Source of the DNA: Gammaproteobacteria bacterium
GTDB taxonomy: Bacteria > Pseudomonadota > Gammaproteobacteria > Arenicellales > UBA868
Reading direction: 5' to 3'
NCBI GenBank assembly: GCA_022451485.1
Contig: JAKUQS010000003.1
Span: 62,001-126,000 of the forward strand
Length of the DNA stretch: 64,000 nt
Of the stretch, positions 51,537 through 60,234 are shown in pieces. Every line of letters begins with the position of its first letter. Positions within the stretch are counted from its first letter, which is position 1. A model generated the notes under the pieces. The model searched no databases and was not told the DNA's origin. It saw nothing but the letters and a program-made list of their open reading frames with translations. Both the position numbers and the translations under genes were made by a program.

Positions 51537-52580
51537 ATGAATAACCCCCCGGTCACGGTACTAATGTCGGTTTACAACGGCGCGCGTTATCTTGGTGAAG
51601 CAATTGATAGCATTCTAGGGCAAACCTATCGTGATTTTGAATTCCTTATCATTGATGATGGATCAACCGATGACAGCGTAGACATCATTAACAGTTACGG
51701 CGACCCGCGCATTCGTCTACAACAACACCCTAACCGAGGCCTCGCCGAATCACTGCGCCAAGGCGTCATCGATGCCCGCGGCGACATCATCGTTAGAGCT
51801 GATCAAGATGACGTTAGTCACTGCCGACGTTTTGAAGAACAGGTCACCTATCTTAATCAGACCGCTTCAGTTGGACTTGTGCGCACCCTACTTGAAATAA
51901 TCAACGCAAATGGCGCAACTGTTAATGGATGCACTGGTGAAACATCGTTGGTGACCAGTGCACCCCGTTGGTGGTTCCTCTGGCGCAATATTGGCAGTCA
52001 CTCATCGGCTGCCATTCGCAAAAGTGTACTCTTAGAACACGATTTGAACTATCGATCGGGGATGGATGGAGTGGAAGACTTCGACCTGTGGTCGCGAATG
52101 CTTTGTCACACCGGATTTGGCGTCATTGACAAACCGCTCGTTAAATACCGAGTGCACGCAACCAGCCTAATGCAAACCGTTGACAAAACAGTCCAGCAAT
52201 CCCGTTTTGCCCTGGTTATCCAGGAAGGATTTGAGTCAATTGGCATGCAGATTACCGCTTCGATAGCAAAAGAGATCGCTATTCTGTCCGGCCAGACTCT
52301 GATTAATCCAGTGCAATATCGATACGTTCATCTTATCCATCACCTGCACTTCATCGCACAGGCCGCATCCCGCCACCTGGAAAAATTGGGGCAACACCCA
52401 CCGACCCGTATGCGCGCCGCCCAATTCCTTGAATGGGCCTGCTATGTTGCACCCACGTCTCCCGCTTATGCACTGCGACTCTTATCAGAAGCGCTACGCT
52501 ACCACCCGCGAATTGTGTTTTCCCGCCAAACCGTAATACTTCTTGTTAATCTGATCAAGCCTACGCGGACCATTGGCTAA
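51537..52580 (+). CDS. family 2 glycosyltransferase
   Basis: 347 aa from ATG 51537. Seen: GT-A core VTVLMSVYNGARYLGEAIDS then ILGQTYRDFEFLIIDDGSTD and DARGDIIVRADQDDVS, with the metal-binding DxD-type segment DQDD; acceptor region GVEDFDLWSRMLCHTGFGVI. No membrane helices at the C-terminus, which instead has SPAYALRLLSEALRYHPRIV. Likely adds a sugar to a lipid- or protein-linked acceptor at the cytoplasmic face. Its start lies opposite the end of the GINT1-like gene (divergent, about 40 bp). The epimerase follows after 44 bp. Confidence 0.88.
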   Translation: MNNPPVTVLMSVYNGARYLGEAIDSILGQTYRDFEFLIIDDGSTDDSVDIINSYGDPRIRLQQHPNRGLAESLRQGVIDARGDIIVRADQDDVSHCRRFEEQVTYLNQTASVGLVRTLLEIINANGATVNGCTGETSLVTSAPRWWFLWRNIGSHSSAAIRKSVLLEHDLNYRSGMDGVEDFDLWSRMLCHTGFGVIDKPLVKYRVHATSLMQTVDKTVQQSRFALVIQEGFESIGMQITASIAKEIAILSGQTLINPVQYRYVHLIHHLHFIAQAASRHLEKLGQHPPTRMRAAQFLEWACYVAPTSPAYALRLLSEALRYHPRIVFSRQTVILLVNLIKPTRTIG

Positions 52581-52624
52581 CACTGAAACTCAACCACCAC
52601 GTAAGCGACAAAAGAAATAACGCC

Positions 52625-53539
52625 ATGCACATAATGCTAATCGGCGGTGGCGGATTTATCGGTCGCGCGCTAACCCAGCGATTCCTGAACTCGGGCAACA
52701 CTGTGATCACCTGGTGTATCGGGAAAAGTGTGTCTGCTTCCCCTGACGACGTTCATATAGTGAATGATTTTCTTCAGCGATCCGCGCATGAGCAAGATGC
52801 ATTACTTATGGATATTGACGTCGTCTTCTACCTCGCTTCGAACACGACCCCATCAACCGGGGTGGCAGACTTAGCGCACGAAATTGAGATTAACTTACTG
52901 CCTTTTGCGAGGTATCTCACTGCGCTCGTCCGTCAACCAAATCTTCGTCTGATTTACCTTTCTTCGGGTGGATCAATTTACGATCCCGCGAACCCATTGC
53001 CCGCGATAGAGAGTGCAGCTCTTTGCGCACAGTCCTGTTATGCCTCTGGCAAGATTGCCATGGAAACCTTTCTTACAAACGCTTATCGACACCGCCCTAC
53101 TGACCTGATAATTCTGCGCCCATCCAATGTTTATGGGCCCGGCCAGCCTTATAAAAGTTCATTTGGGTTCATTCGATCTGCGCTTCAATGCATTCTCGAT
53201 GGGCGCGAAATCACCCTCTGGGGCGATGGAAAGGCGGTTCGAGATTATTTGTTTATCGACGACTTCACGGCGTTCTGTCAACGGGCCCTTTCACTTAAGT
53301 GGCCCGATACGATCTACAACATCGGTTCCGGAAAGGGATCAACCTTGATCGATATCTGCGACATCGTTGAATCAGTGACAAAACAGCCCTTAGCTCGCGC
53401 GCATTCGCCTGAGACAACGCCAGTAGTTCGGCACAACATACTCGACGTGAGTCACGTGAATCACGATTTTGGCTGGCAACCGCAGGTGACGCTAACACAG
53501 GGTATCACCAAAACCTGGGAATGGCTGCGGTCGCGTTAG
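52625..53539 (+). CDS. NAD-dependent epimerase/dehydratase (sugar-nucleotide type)
   Basis: 304 aa extended SDR. Seen: NAD motif LIGGGGFIGRALTQRF near residue 5; catalytic YASGKIAMETF (Tyr-x-x-x-Lys); LSSGGSIYDPA as the Ser region; ILRPSNVYGPGQPYKSSFGF; and LWGDGKAVRDYLFIDDFTAF. These match UDP-glucose 4-epimerase, GDP-mannose-type dehydratases and UDP-glucuronate decarboxylases. The exact sugar is not evident. It could provide the donor for the glycosyltransferase upstream. Confidence 0.9.
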   Translation: MHIMLIGGGGFIGRALTQRFLNSGNTVITWCIGKSVSASPDDVHIVNDFLQRSAHEQDALLMDIDVVFYLASNTTPSTGVADLAHEIEINLLPFARYLTALVRQPNLRLIYLSSGGSIYDPANPLPAIESAALCAQSCYASGKIAMETFLTNAYRHRPTDLIILRPSNVYGPGQPYKSSFGFIRSALQCILDGREITLWGDGKAVRDYLFIDDFTAFCQRALSLKWPDTIYNIGSGKGSTLIDICDIVESVTKQPLARAHSPETTPVVRHNILDVSHVNHDFGWQPQVTLTQGITKTWEWLRSR

Positions 53540-53563
53540 CCATCGCGCCCGTTGTAATCACTG

Positions 53564-54439
53564 TTGAGGTTCCGTGATCTATTGCTGGCAACGCTGGTTC
53601 CACTGACCTGGGGAGCAGGCCTTACGATTGCCAAAGCCGGGCTTGAGGAGTTTCCACCGGTGTTTCTGATGGGACTTCGATTCTCCTTAGCAGCAGCGGT
53701 ACTCGTATGGTTTGTTCCCATCCCTCGTGGGTACCTACTGAAGGTATTCTGGATAGCGATGGTCGGCTTCTGCCTTCAGTACGGATTGACATTTACTGGC
53801 TTGTCAATGATCGACGCATCGCTCGCTGTCATTGTGATCCAACTCGAAGTGCCCTTCGCCGTTTTAATCGCCGCATTTATCTTTCGAGAACGACCTGGAT
53901 GGCAACGACTGACCGGAATGCTTATTGCCTTTGCCGGCGTGGCATTGATTGCTGGGCAACCCACTCTCAGGGGACAGCTATTCGCTGTGTTTCTGATCGG
54001 TAGCGGGGCCATGATTTGGGCCATCGGTCAAATTATGGTGAAACAACTGGCCGGGGCGGTGGCGCCACTACCTCTTATTGCCTGGATCGGTTGTTTCGCG
54101 GGCCCGCAAATGTTGATCGGCTCTTCCCTGATAGAGACCGGGCAACTCGACGCACTCAGATCAGCAGGCTGGATTGGTTGGGGCTCAGTTATCTATCTCG
54201 GCATTGTTATGACGGCAATCGGCTATGGTATTTGGTATCGTGTCCTGTCAAAACATCCGATTACGCAGGTTATGCCAGTGCTGTTACTGACGCCTGTCTT
54301 TACCATCATGACCAGTATCGGCTTTCTTGGGGAACAACCCTCTGTAGATGTTCTAGTCGGTGGGGCCATTGTCATCGGAGGCGTTGCAATGATTGTTTTT
54401 TCGCGTGCCTCACCCACTCGTAGCACATCAGGCACTTGA
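53564..54439 (+). CDS. EamA/DMT-family transporter
   Basis: 291 aa with ten hydrophobic segments in two EamA repeats. Seen: TLVPLTWGAGLTIAKAGLEE near the N-terminus; DASLAVIVIQLEVPFAVLIA then FRERPGWQRLTGMLIAFAGV (first repeat end) and LLLTPVFTIMTSIGFLGEQP then SVDVLVGGAIVIGGV (second repeat end). An inner-membrane permease or exporter of small metabolites. The start is TTG at 53564; the frame is closed by TAA directly upstream and no ATG exists nearby. No clear ribosome site. Confidence 0.85.
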   Translation: MRFRDLLLATLVPLTWGAGLTIAKAGLEEFPPVFLMGLRFSLAAAVLVWFVPIPRGYLLKVFWIAMVGFCLQYGLTFTGLSMIDASLAVIVIQLEVPFAVLIAAFIFRERPGWQRLTGMLIAFAGVALIAGQPTLRGQLFAVFLIGSGAMIWAIGQIMVKQLAGAVAPLPLIAWIGCFAGPQMLIGSSLIETGQLDALRSAGWIGWGSVIYLGIVMTAIGYGIWYRVLSKHPITQVMPVLLLTPVFTIMTSIGFLGEQPSVDVLVGGAIVIGGVAMIVFSRASPTRSTSGT

Positions 54440-54463
54440 TCAACAGGTATTGATAATCGACCC

Positions 54464-55207
54464 ATGAGCATCCGCCAACACCTCTCCCCTGAGACTGTCG
54501 ATGTGTGGTCGATCTCGCTGGCCTGCGCCAAGTTGCCCTCCAGCGGACTGATCGATGTGCTTAGCCCTGCTGAAAGAACACGTGCAGAGCGCTTCGTCCA
54601 ACCAAAAGATCGACAACGGTTTATCACCGCCCGCACCGCATTACGGGGCATACTGGGCTCGTATCTTGGTCTACCACCAGCGGCTGTTTCCTTCCGAATC
54701 AATGCTCATGGCAAGCCCTACCTAGACCCCGGACCTGCAATGCTGCAGTTCAACCTATCGCATTCAGGCGACTGGGCACTGTGCGCAGTAACCACCGCAG
54801 GCGAAGTCGGGGTCGACATTGAGCGGGTTCGCCGCCGCTCCGAAGTGCACCGCTTAAAAATTGCCCAACGTTTTTTTTCTGCCCATGAGTATCGCGCCAT
54901 CAACTCAGCCAGCCCCACTGACATTGAGTCGGCATTCTTTTCCGGCTGGACTCGCAAAGAGGCATATATCAAGTGTCATGGCAAAGGATTGGCGATCCCT
55001 CTGGCCACGTTTACGGTCAGTATCGGTGCCACGACCCCGGCAGCACTGATTCAATCGGACTGGAATCCGGTCGACGTCACACAATGCCGCTTATATGACT
55101 TGGACGTACCCGCCGGCTATTACGGGGCACTGGCACTTCTCGCCCCCGAACCGGTCCGCATCTGTCAACTGAACTGGTCTGTACCAGCAGCTTCGAATCT
55201 CAGGTAA
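54464..55207 (+). CDS. Sfp-type 4'-phosphopantetheinyl transferase
   Basis: 247 aa. Transfers phosphopantetheine from CoA to a carrier protein. Seen: the Sfp signposts LSPAERTRAERFVQPKDRQR; GKPYLDPGPAMLQFNLSHSG; metal-binding GEVGVDIERVRRRSE; FFSAHEYRAI; and WTRKEAYIKCHGKGLAIPL. The Asp/Glu in VDIE and Glu in RKEAYIK are the Mg2+ ligands. No polyketide or non-ribosomal peptide synthetase gene is within the window, so it may serve a distant carrier protein. It stands 24 bp after the EamA gene. Confidence 0.92.
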   Translation: MSIRQHLSPETVDVWSISLACAKLPSSGLIDVLSPAERTRAERFVQPKDRQRFITARTALRGILGSYLGLPPAAVSFRINAHGKPYLDPGPAMLQFNLSHSGDWALCAVTTAGEVGVDIERVRRRSEVHRLKIAQRFFSAHEYRAINSASPTDIESAFFSGWTRKEAYIKCHGKGLAIPLATFTVSIGATTPAALIQSDWNPVDVTQCRLYDLDVPAGYYGALALLAPEPVRICQLNWSVPAASNLR

Positions 55208-55235
55208 GGTCGGCGAATCTATTTTAGGGCTGCAT

Positions 55236-56657
55236 CTAATGGCGGTTGAAGTCGTCTTCAAAACGCTCGATATCGTCCTCGCCAAGATAAGTGCCAGTTT
55301 GCACCTCAATCACTTCCAACGGTTGAAAACCTGCGTTTTCGAGCCGGTGAATGGCCCCTGCCGCAATGTAAGTTGATTCGTTTGTAGCGAGATCAAAGGT
55401 AGTCGTTTCGAGCGTGACACGTGCGCTACCGCGAACCACCACCCAATGCTCAGAACGATGTTGATGTCGTTGAAGAGAAATTCGTTTCCCCGCATCAACA
55501 ACAAGGCGTTTGACCTGATATCCATCACCTTGATCGATAGCTTCGTAATGCCCCCACGGCCGATAAACCTTGGTGTGATGCGCTTGTTCGGTACGCTCCT
55601 CGTCGGACAGTCTCTGAACGAGTTTACGCACATCCTGGACACGATCCCGGCTGGCCACCAACAGCGCATCAGGAGTTGACACAACGACAAGCCCCTTGAT
55701 GCCGACTGTTGTCACTAAACCCTGATCGGCATAGACATAACTGTTCTCCGTGTCCATCAGCATAACATCACCGCGGACCGCGTTACCCTGTTCATCCAGA
55801 GCCGTGGCCTCATGCAGTGCAGACCACGACCCAATATCGCTCCAGCCGGCATTGAGGGTCACCATTGCTGTTTGTTTCGCCTCTTCCATAACAGCGTAGT
55901 CAACCGACTCATTCGGACAATTCCCAAAGGCTTCGCCATCCAGATGAACAAAAACGCCGTCTCGAACGGCCTTCGCATGGGCCGCTCGTGCAGCGACCAA
56001 CATATTTGGACGAACGGCCTCCAGTTCATCCAGATAGCGCCGTGCTCGAAAAAGAAACATCCCGCTGTTCCAGTAATACTCGCCAGATTCAACATAGTCA
56101 GTCGCGGTCTCAAGCGATGGCTTTTCAACGAAGCTAGCCACTTCAAAAATCCCATCTCCAACCATCTCGCCGGCACGGATATAGCCATAGCCAGTCTCTG
56201 GGCGTGAAGGCGTAATTCCAAATGTTACCAACTGGTCACGCATAGCAGCCGATTCAGCGAGTAAAACTGACCGCTCAAACGCAGCCACATCGGTGATTAC
56301 ATGATCAGCCGCTAACACCAGCAGAACCGGATCATCTCCAATCGCTAGTGCCTCAAGTGCCGCTACAGCAATGGCCGGTGCCGTATTACGCCCTTCGGGC
56401 TCGAGCAGTATTGCGCTGGCCGTTTGCTGGCACTGTTCTAAGACCGCTGCCGTCATGAATCGATGGTTCTCGTTGCAAACGACCAGTGGCGCTGCGCCGC
56501 TCGATACACCCGATACGCGCTCAAGCGTTTGCGCCAGCAGACTGGTTTCCCCGACCAAGGGTATGAATTGCTTGGGATAATGTGTTCGAGACAACGGCCA
56601 CAATCGTGTTCCCGAACCGCCGCAAAGCAATACCGGGATCAGTTCACGAGTTTTCAT
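55236..56657 (-). CDS. manC: mannose-1-phosphate guanylyltransferase/mannose-6-phosphate isomerase
   Basis: 473 aa bifunctional AlgA/ManC-type. Seen: pyrophosphorylase motif CGGSGTRLWPLSRTHYPKQF; FVEKPSLETATDYVESGEYY then WNSGMFLF; and C-terminal type II PMI cupin RPWGHYEAIDQGDGYQVKRL then VVDAGKRISLQRHQHRSEHW with metal-binding QHRSEHWVVV. Makes GDP-mannose for surface polysaccharide. It is convergent with the phosphopantetheinyl transferase gene (28 bp apart). Confidence 0.95.
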   Translation of the reverse strand: MKTRELIPVLLCGGSGTRLWPLSRTHYPKQFIPLVGETSLLAQTLERVSGVSSGAAPLVVCNENHRFMTAAVLEQCQQTASAILLEPEGRNTAPAIAVAALEALAIGDDPVLLVLAADHVITDVAAFERSVLLAESAAMRDQLVTFGITPSRPETGYGYIRAGEMVGDGIFEVASFVEKPSLETATDYVESGEYYWNSGMFLFRARRYLDELEAVRPNMLVAARAAHAKAVRDGVFVHLDGEAFGNCPNESVDYAVMEEAKQTAMVTLNAGWSDIGSWSALHEATALDEQGNAVRGDVMLMDTENSYVYADQGLVTTVGIKGLVVVSTPDALLVASRDRVQDVRKLVQRLSDEERTEQAHHTKVYRPWGHYEAIDQGDGYQVKRLVVDAGKRISLQRHQHRSEHWVVVRGSARVTLETTTFDLATNESTYIAAGAIHRLENAGFQPLEVIEVQTGTYLGEDDIERFEDDFNRH

Positions 56658-56686
56658 CCGTCACCTCTACGAACACCTTTCACTCA

Positions 56687-56704
56687 GGTTAGTCATCACT
56701 AACC
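56687..56704. repeat. perfect inverted repeat GGTTAGT-CATC-ACTAACC
   Basis: 7-bp perfect arms with a 4-nt loop, 4 bp past the stop of the isopropylmalate-dehydrogenase-like gene and 29 bp upstream of manC. It has no T-tract on the minus strand, so it may stabilise the 3' end, be a weak terminator, or be an operator for manC. Confidence 0.45.
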
Positions 56705-56708
56705 GGTC

Positions 56709-57821
56709 TTAAACCGACTCACCGTTGATCGCAAGTCGGCGGCACAGGCGGTCGGCAACCTCCATGGTGCCGCTTGTCCCCCCAAACTCGTACGGCAGAA
56801 AATCGGCCTCAGCGTAACCCGTGGTAATGGCCACATCAAGACGCTCTCCTGCCAATTGGCAGTGCGCGTTTGCATGTCGTTGCCCGAGCCACTGCAGCAT
56901 CATCGCAGCGGACACCAACATGGCCGTCGGATTCGCGCGACCACTGCCCGCGATATCAGGAGCACTGCCATGGGCTGGCTGGAAGAGCCCCTGCTCCAGA
57001 CCGATCTCACCACACGGTGCCATGCCCATACCACCAACCACTCCCGCACCAAGATCCGACAGGATATCGCCAAACATGTTCTCCATCACCAACACATCGT
57101 ACTCCCATGGCTGTCTGACAAGATCAAGCGCCATCGCGTCGACGTACTGATGACGCACACCGATGTCCGGGAACAACTGCGCACGCTCATCAAATATTTT
57201 TCGAAAAAATGCCATCGAACGAAACACGTTTGACTTATCGACACACGTCACTGTACCGGGCAATCCACGCGATTTTCTATCCCGCGCAAGATTAAACGTG
57301 AAGTCGAACAACCGCTCACAAACGGGCCGGGTAATCTCTAGCGTATCCAGCGCCACACGATCATCAATCACATGACCCTCAGAACGGTGAGCAAAAAGAC
57401 CCTCAGTTGACTCACGGACAATAACCAAGTCCACCTTTTTGCTGCGTGAATCGAACAAAACCGGCGGTAAATTAGGATACTGTTTAACGGGCCGAACACC
57501 GGCAAAGAGCCCAAACTCAGTGCGCATGGCAAGGTGTGGCGCGATCTCAGTTCCATCTGGAAACCGTACCTGTGGCAGGCCCATGGCCCCAAGAAGAATA
57601 GCGTCCGCCGTTCGCGCAGTATTGAAGGCGTCTTTTGAAATATCTTCGCCTGTGCGCATGAAATAGTCAGCCCCCGCCTCCAGGAAGACCAGGTCTAACG
57701 TGAAACCGGCGTTGCCCTCAGTCAGCACTGATAGCACCTGTGTACAAGCCGCCATAATTTCGGTACCGATACCATCTCCCGGCAACACGGCGATTCGAAA
57801 ACAAGGTACATTCAAACTCAT
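56709..57821 (-). CDS. isocitrate/isopropylmalate dehydrogenase family protein
   Basis: 370 aa from ATG 57821. Decarboxylating beta-hydroxyacid dehydrogenase fold, NAD+ and Mg2+ dependent. Seen: FRIAVLPGDGIGTEIMAACT; IVRESTEGLFAHRSEGHVID; TVTCVDKSNVFRSMAFFRKI; Mg-binding ENMFGDILSDLGAGVVGGMG; and FQPAHGSAPDIAGSGRANPT. It is nearer to isopropylmalate or tartrate dehydrogenases than to isocitrate dehydrogenase. LeuB in a leu operon would be near leuC/leuD, absent here, so tartrate or another malate analogue is an option. Divergent from the cyclase-family gene. Confidence 0.9.
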   Translation of the reverse strand: MSLNVPCFRIAVLPGDGIGTEIMAACTQVLSVLTEGNAGFTLDLVFLEAGADYFMRTGEDISKDAFNTARTADAILLGAMGLPQVRFPDGTEIAPHLAMRTEFGLFAGVRPVKQYPNLPPVLFDSRSKKVDLVIVRESTEGLFAHRSEGHVIDDRVALDTLEITRPVCERLFDFTFNLARDRKSRGLPGTVTCVDKSNVFRSMAFFRKIFDERAQLFPDIGVRHQYVDAMALDLVRQPWEYDVLVMENMFGDILSDLGAGVVGGMGMAPCGEIGLEQGLFQPAHGSAPDIAGSGRANPTAMLVSAAMMLQWLGQRHANAHCQLAGERLDVAITTGYAEADFLPYEFGGTSGTMEVADRLCRRLAINGESV

Positions 57822-57874
57822 CAAATCATTCCATCGCGATGAACGCGAGTGCTCTTCAGTACGGAACGCTATCA

Positions 57875-58567
57875 ATGCCCAAGATCATTGACCTTTCCAT
57901 GCCAATTACCGAGCATTTTCGCTGGAAGCCCACATTTAACCACACCGGCGACCTCGCCGGCGGCGACCAGTACCAAGTGACGTGGATCGAAACCTCGGTC
58001 CACGCGTTCACGCATATCGATACCCCGCGACACATCCTGGCCGACGGCTACACCACTGATGAACTGATGCTGGAACAAATTATCGGTGAATGTGCCATTG
58101 TGGATCTCACCGGCATCTCGCCCAACACGCCCATAGAAGTCGAAGCATTGGCAGCTGCTGGCAAACACATCCGCCCAGGCGACATCGCACTGATTAAAGC
58201 GTCTTGGGACCAAGTTCACTCACCACACACACCAGAATTCTGGAGCAACGCACCTTACATGACGCGTGAAGGAAGCCAATGGTTACTAGAACAACAGATC
58301 AAGGCCATTGCCTACGACTTTCCTCAAGATTATCCGATTAGAACTTTTTTAACCGGGGAAACGCGCCCGTTCGAAGAACATGTCACCCATGATATTTTGC
58401 TTCGCAACGGCGTGATCATGATCGAATATCTGTGTAACACGGTACAGTTAACAGGGAAACGTACCTTTCTCATGGCACTGCCATTAAAAATTGCCAACGC
58501 CGACGGTGCGCCCGCCCGCGTCGTGGCGTTGGACCTAGAGTCGTTGCAGGCCGGCAAGGCCAACTAA
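57875..58567 (+). CDS. cyclase family protein (kynurenine formamidase-like metal hydrolase)
   Basis: 230 aa from ATG 57875; an earlier ATG at 57839 is in frame but lacks a better ribosome site and extends into the upstream divergent gene. Seen: KIIDLSMPITEHFRWKP near the start; metal site TSVHAFTHIDTPRHILADGY with the family's H-x-x-T-H-x-D-x-P-x-H; PGDIALIKASWDQV; and ILLRNGVIMIEYLCN. Related enzymes hydrolyse N-formylkynurenine or isatin, using Mn or Zn. With the PhyH-type gene 25 bp downstream, a two-gene unit is likely. Confidence 0.9.
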   Translation: MPKIIDLSMPITEHFRWKPTFNHTGDLAGGDQYQVTWIETSVHAFTHIDTPRHILADGYTTDELMLEQIIGECAIVDLTGISPNTPIEVEALAAAGKHIRPGDIALIKASWDQVHSPHTPEFWSNAPYMTREGSQWLLEQQIKAIAYDFPQDYPIRTFLTGETRPFEEHVTHDILLRNGVIMIEYLCNTVQLTGKRTFLMALPLKIANADGAPARVVALDLESLQAGKAN

Positions 58568-58592
58568 ACCTCTTCGGCGAGAGCACCACACC

Positions 58593-59465
58593 ATGCTGAC
58601 ATCTGAACAAATCGATTCTTTCTGGCAAAACGGATACCTCACCGTTGCAAACGCGGTCAATTCAGAGCAACTACAACAACTGCAGACTCAGCTCAACAGT
58701 TGGGTCGACGAAAGCCGCTCTCACAGCACTCCCTTTGGGCCACTAACCCTTGACGGGCGAGCTCGGTTTGATATGGGCCAGGAACACTCCCCTGAGCAGC
58801 CAGCCCTGCGACGGGTCAATAACCCCTCAGACATCAGCAAAGAGTATTTCGCAGCTATGTCCGATGCAGCAACGGTCGACATGGTTTGTGACCTAATCGG
58901 CCCCAATGTGAAATTTCATCATTGCAAGATCAACCTCAAATTACCGGGATCCAATACAGAAGTGGGTTACCACCAGGATTTCGGATATACCCCGCATACC
59001 AACGATGACGTGGTGACGGCCCTCTTAATGCTGGATGACATGACAGCGGATAACGGCTGCCTCAATGTGGTACCCGGCAGTCACACCGGCCCCGTGCACT
59101 CGCTTTTCAACGACACCACCTTTGTCGGTGTCGTTGAAAACAGCGTCACCCAGCGCCTGCAACCGGAGGAGGTTCCGATCTATGGCGATGCGGGCTCCGT
59201 CTGCCTGATGCACACCCGTCTAGTTCACGGATCGGCTCCAAACCACTCACCTCAATCCCGTGCACTCTACATTTGCGTCTACTCAGCAGCCGATGCGTTT
59301 CCACTTGCCAAAAACCCCATGGCGAATCCCAACGAGGGAATCATCGTGCGTGGAGAAAAGACCCGCACAGCCCGCCTTAGCGAATCACAGGTCGAATTAC
59401 CCGAGCAACCGACGAGCGCCTCTTTCTTTACGGTGATCGGCCAGGCATCGAAGGACAACGCCTGA
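58593..59465 (+). CDS. phytanoyl-CoA dioxygenase (PhyH) family oxygenase
   Basis: 290 aa. Seen: FWQNGYLTVANAVNSEQL near the N-terminus; iron ligands His127 and Asp129 in GYHQDFGYTPHTND; MLDDMTADNGCLNVVPGSHT; distal His212 in MHTRLVHGSAPNHSPQSRAL followed by Arg as the 2-oxoglutarate partner. Close in length and motifs to ectoine-hydroxylase-like PhyH proteins. Predicted to hydroxylate a small hydrophilic or amino-acid-like substrate. It is downstream of the cyclase-family gene and convergent with the MaoC gene. Confidence 0.9.
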   Translation: MLTSEQIDSFWQNGYLTVANAVNSEQLQQLQTQLNSWVDESRSHSTPFGPLTLDGRARFDMGQEHSPEQPALRRVNNPSDISKEYFAAMSDAATVDMVCDLIGPNVKFHHCKINLKLPGSNTEVGYHQDFGYTPHTNDDVVTALLMLDDMTADNGCLNVVPGSHTGPVHSLFNDTTFVGVVENSVTQRLQPEEVPIYGDAGSVCLMHTRLVHGSAPNHSPQSRALYICVYSAADAFPLAKNPMANPNEGIIVRGEKTRTARLSESQVELPEQPTSASFFTVIGQASKDNA

Positions 59466-59501
59466 AAGCGTGCCGCCGTATCAATACAGCCTGTCCAGCA
59501 C

Positions 59502-59957
59502 TCAGACGAGGTAATAACGAACCAGCCAATCCGCCACCAGTGCCGGACGCTCATGATTACGGATCTCGATCGTGGCCCGGCAACATAAAGTCACTTCTGC
59601 ATCCCGCTGCACTTCAGCTCGCAGCAACTCAAATCGTCCCCTGATCTGGCTTCCTGACGGAACTGGTGAGAGGAAACGAATACGATCAAAACCATAATTA
59701 ATACTCCGCGTCACGCCCTCGATCTCGGGTAACGCGCTTTCAATCATGTGGCTCAACAAGGATAAGGTCAGAAACCCGTGTGCAATCGTTCCACCAAACG
59801 GCGCATCCGATTGGGCCCGCACCGGATCAACGTGAATAAATTGATGGTCTATGGTCACCGCCGCAAAGTCATCAATTGACTGTTGCGATATATCGATCCA
59901 TGGAGAGATGCCGATCTCGCTTCCTACTCGCGCCTGCAACGTCGCGAGCGATATCAT
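59502..59957 (-). CDS. MaoC-like (R)-specific enoyl-CoA hydratase/dehydratase
   Basis: 151 aa from ATG 59957; an upstream GTG at 59972 is also open. Single hot-dog domain. Seen: PWIDISQQSIDDFAAVTIDH then QFIHVDPVRAQSDAPFGGTI and AHGFLTLSLLSHM. The D-H-Q-F-I-H-V-D segment holds the catalytic Asp and His of MaoC hydratases. It probably hydrates an unsaturated acyl-CoA. Last gene after the molybdenum hydroxylase and MoaD-like genes, with a 31-bp gap, possibly acting on the product. Confidence 0.87.
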   Translation of the reverse strand: MISLATLQARVGSEIGISPWIDISQQSIDDFAAVTIDHQFIHVDPVRAQSDAPFGGTIAHGFLTLSLLSHMIESALPEIEGVTRSINYGFDRIRFLSPVPSGSQIRGRFELLRAEVQRDAEVTLCCRATIEIRNHERPALVADWLVRYYLV

Positions 59958-59988
59958 CGTTCGCCGGCTCACAATCGATTAAACAGCG

Positions 59989-60234
59989 TCAGCCACCGCC
60001 GATTTTTGGCAGAAGATGCACTTCACTGTCAGGTGCTATTTCGGCAAACCAGTCATCCTGATAAATAGTGCCATCGATGGACACCGCTACCTCGTCCTCG
60101 AGGTCAGCCGGCAATCCTGGATAACGCGTGGTCAGTTGTCGCATTAGCTGGCGAATCGTGTTGACGTCAAGCTCCAATTCCTTCACACCCTCAGTGTGTA
60201 ACTGGAGATTGCCGGTCAGCACGATTCTAGCCAT
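59989..60234 (-). CDS. MoaD/ThiS-family ubiquitin-like sulfur carrier
   Basis: 81 aa. Seen: N-terminal MARIVLTGNLQLHTEGVKEL and LDVNTIRQLMRQLTTRYPGL (ELDV...T..L...L) typical of beta-grasp sulfur carriers; AVSIDGTIYQDDW; the C-terminal end VHLLPKIGGG, with the terminal Gly-Gly needed for adenylation and thiocarboxylation. ATG 60234 shares its A with the molybdenum subunit stop (TGATG). MoaD normally works in molybdopterin synthase, ThiS in thiamine synthesis. Its coupling to a molybdenum hydroxylase large subunit is atypical and suggests dedicated cofactor or sulfuration duty. A MoaE partner is not adjacent. Confidence 0.88.
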   Translation of the reverse strand: MARIVLTGNLQLHTEGVKELELDVNTIRQLMRQLTTRYPGLPADLEDEVAVSIDGTIYQDDWFAEIAPDSEVHLLPKIGGG

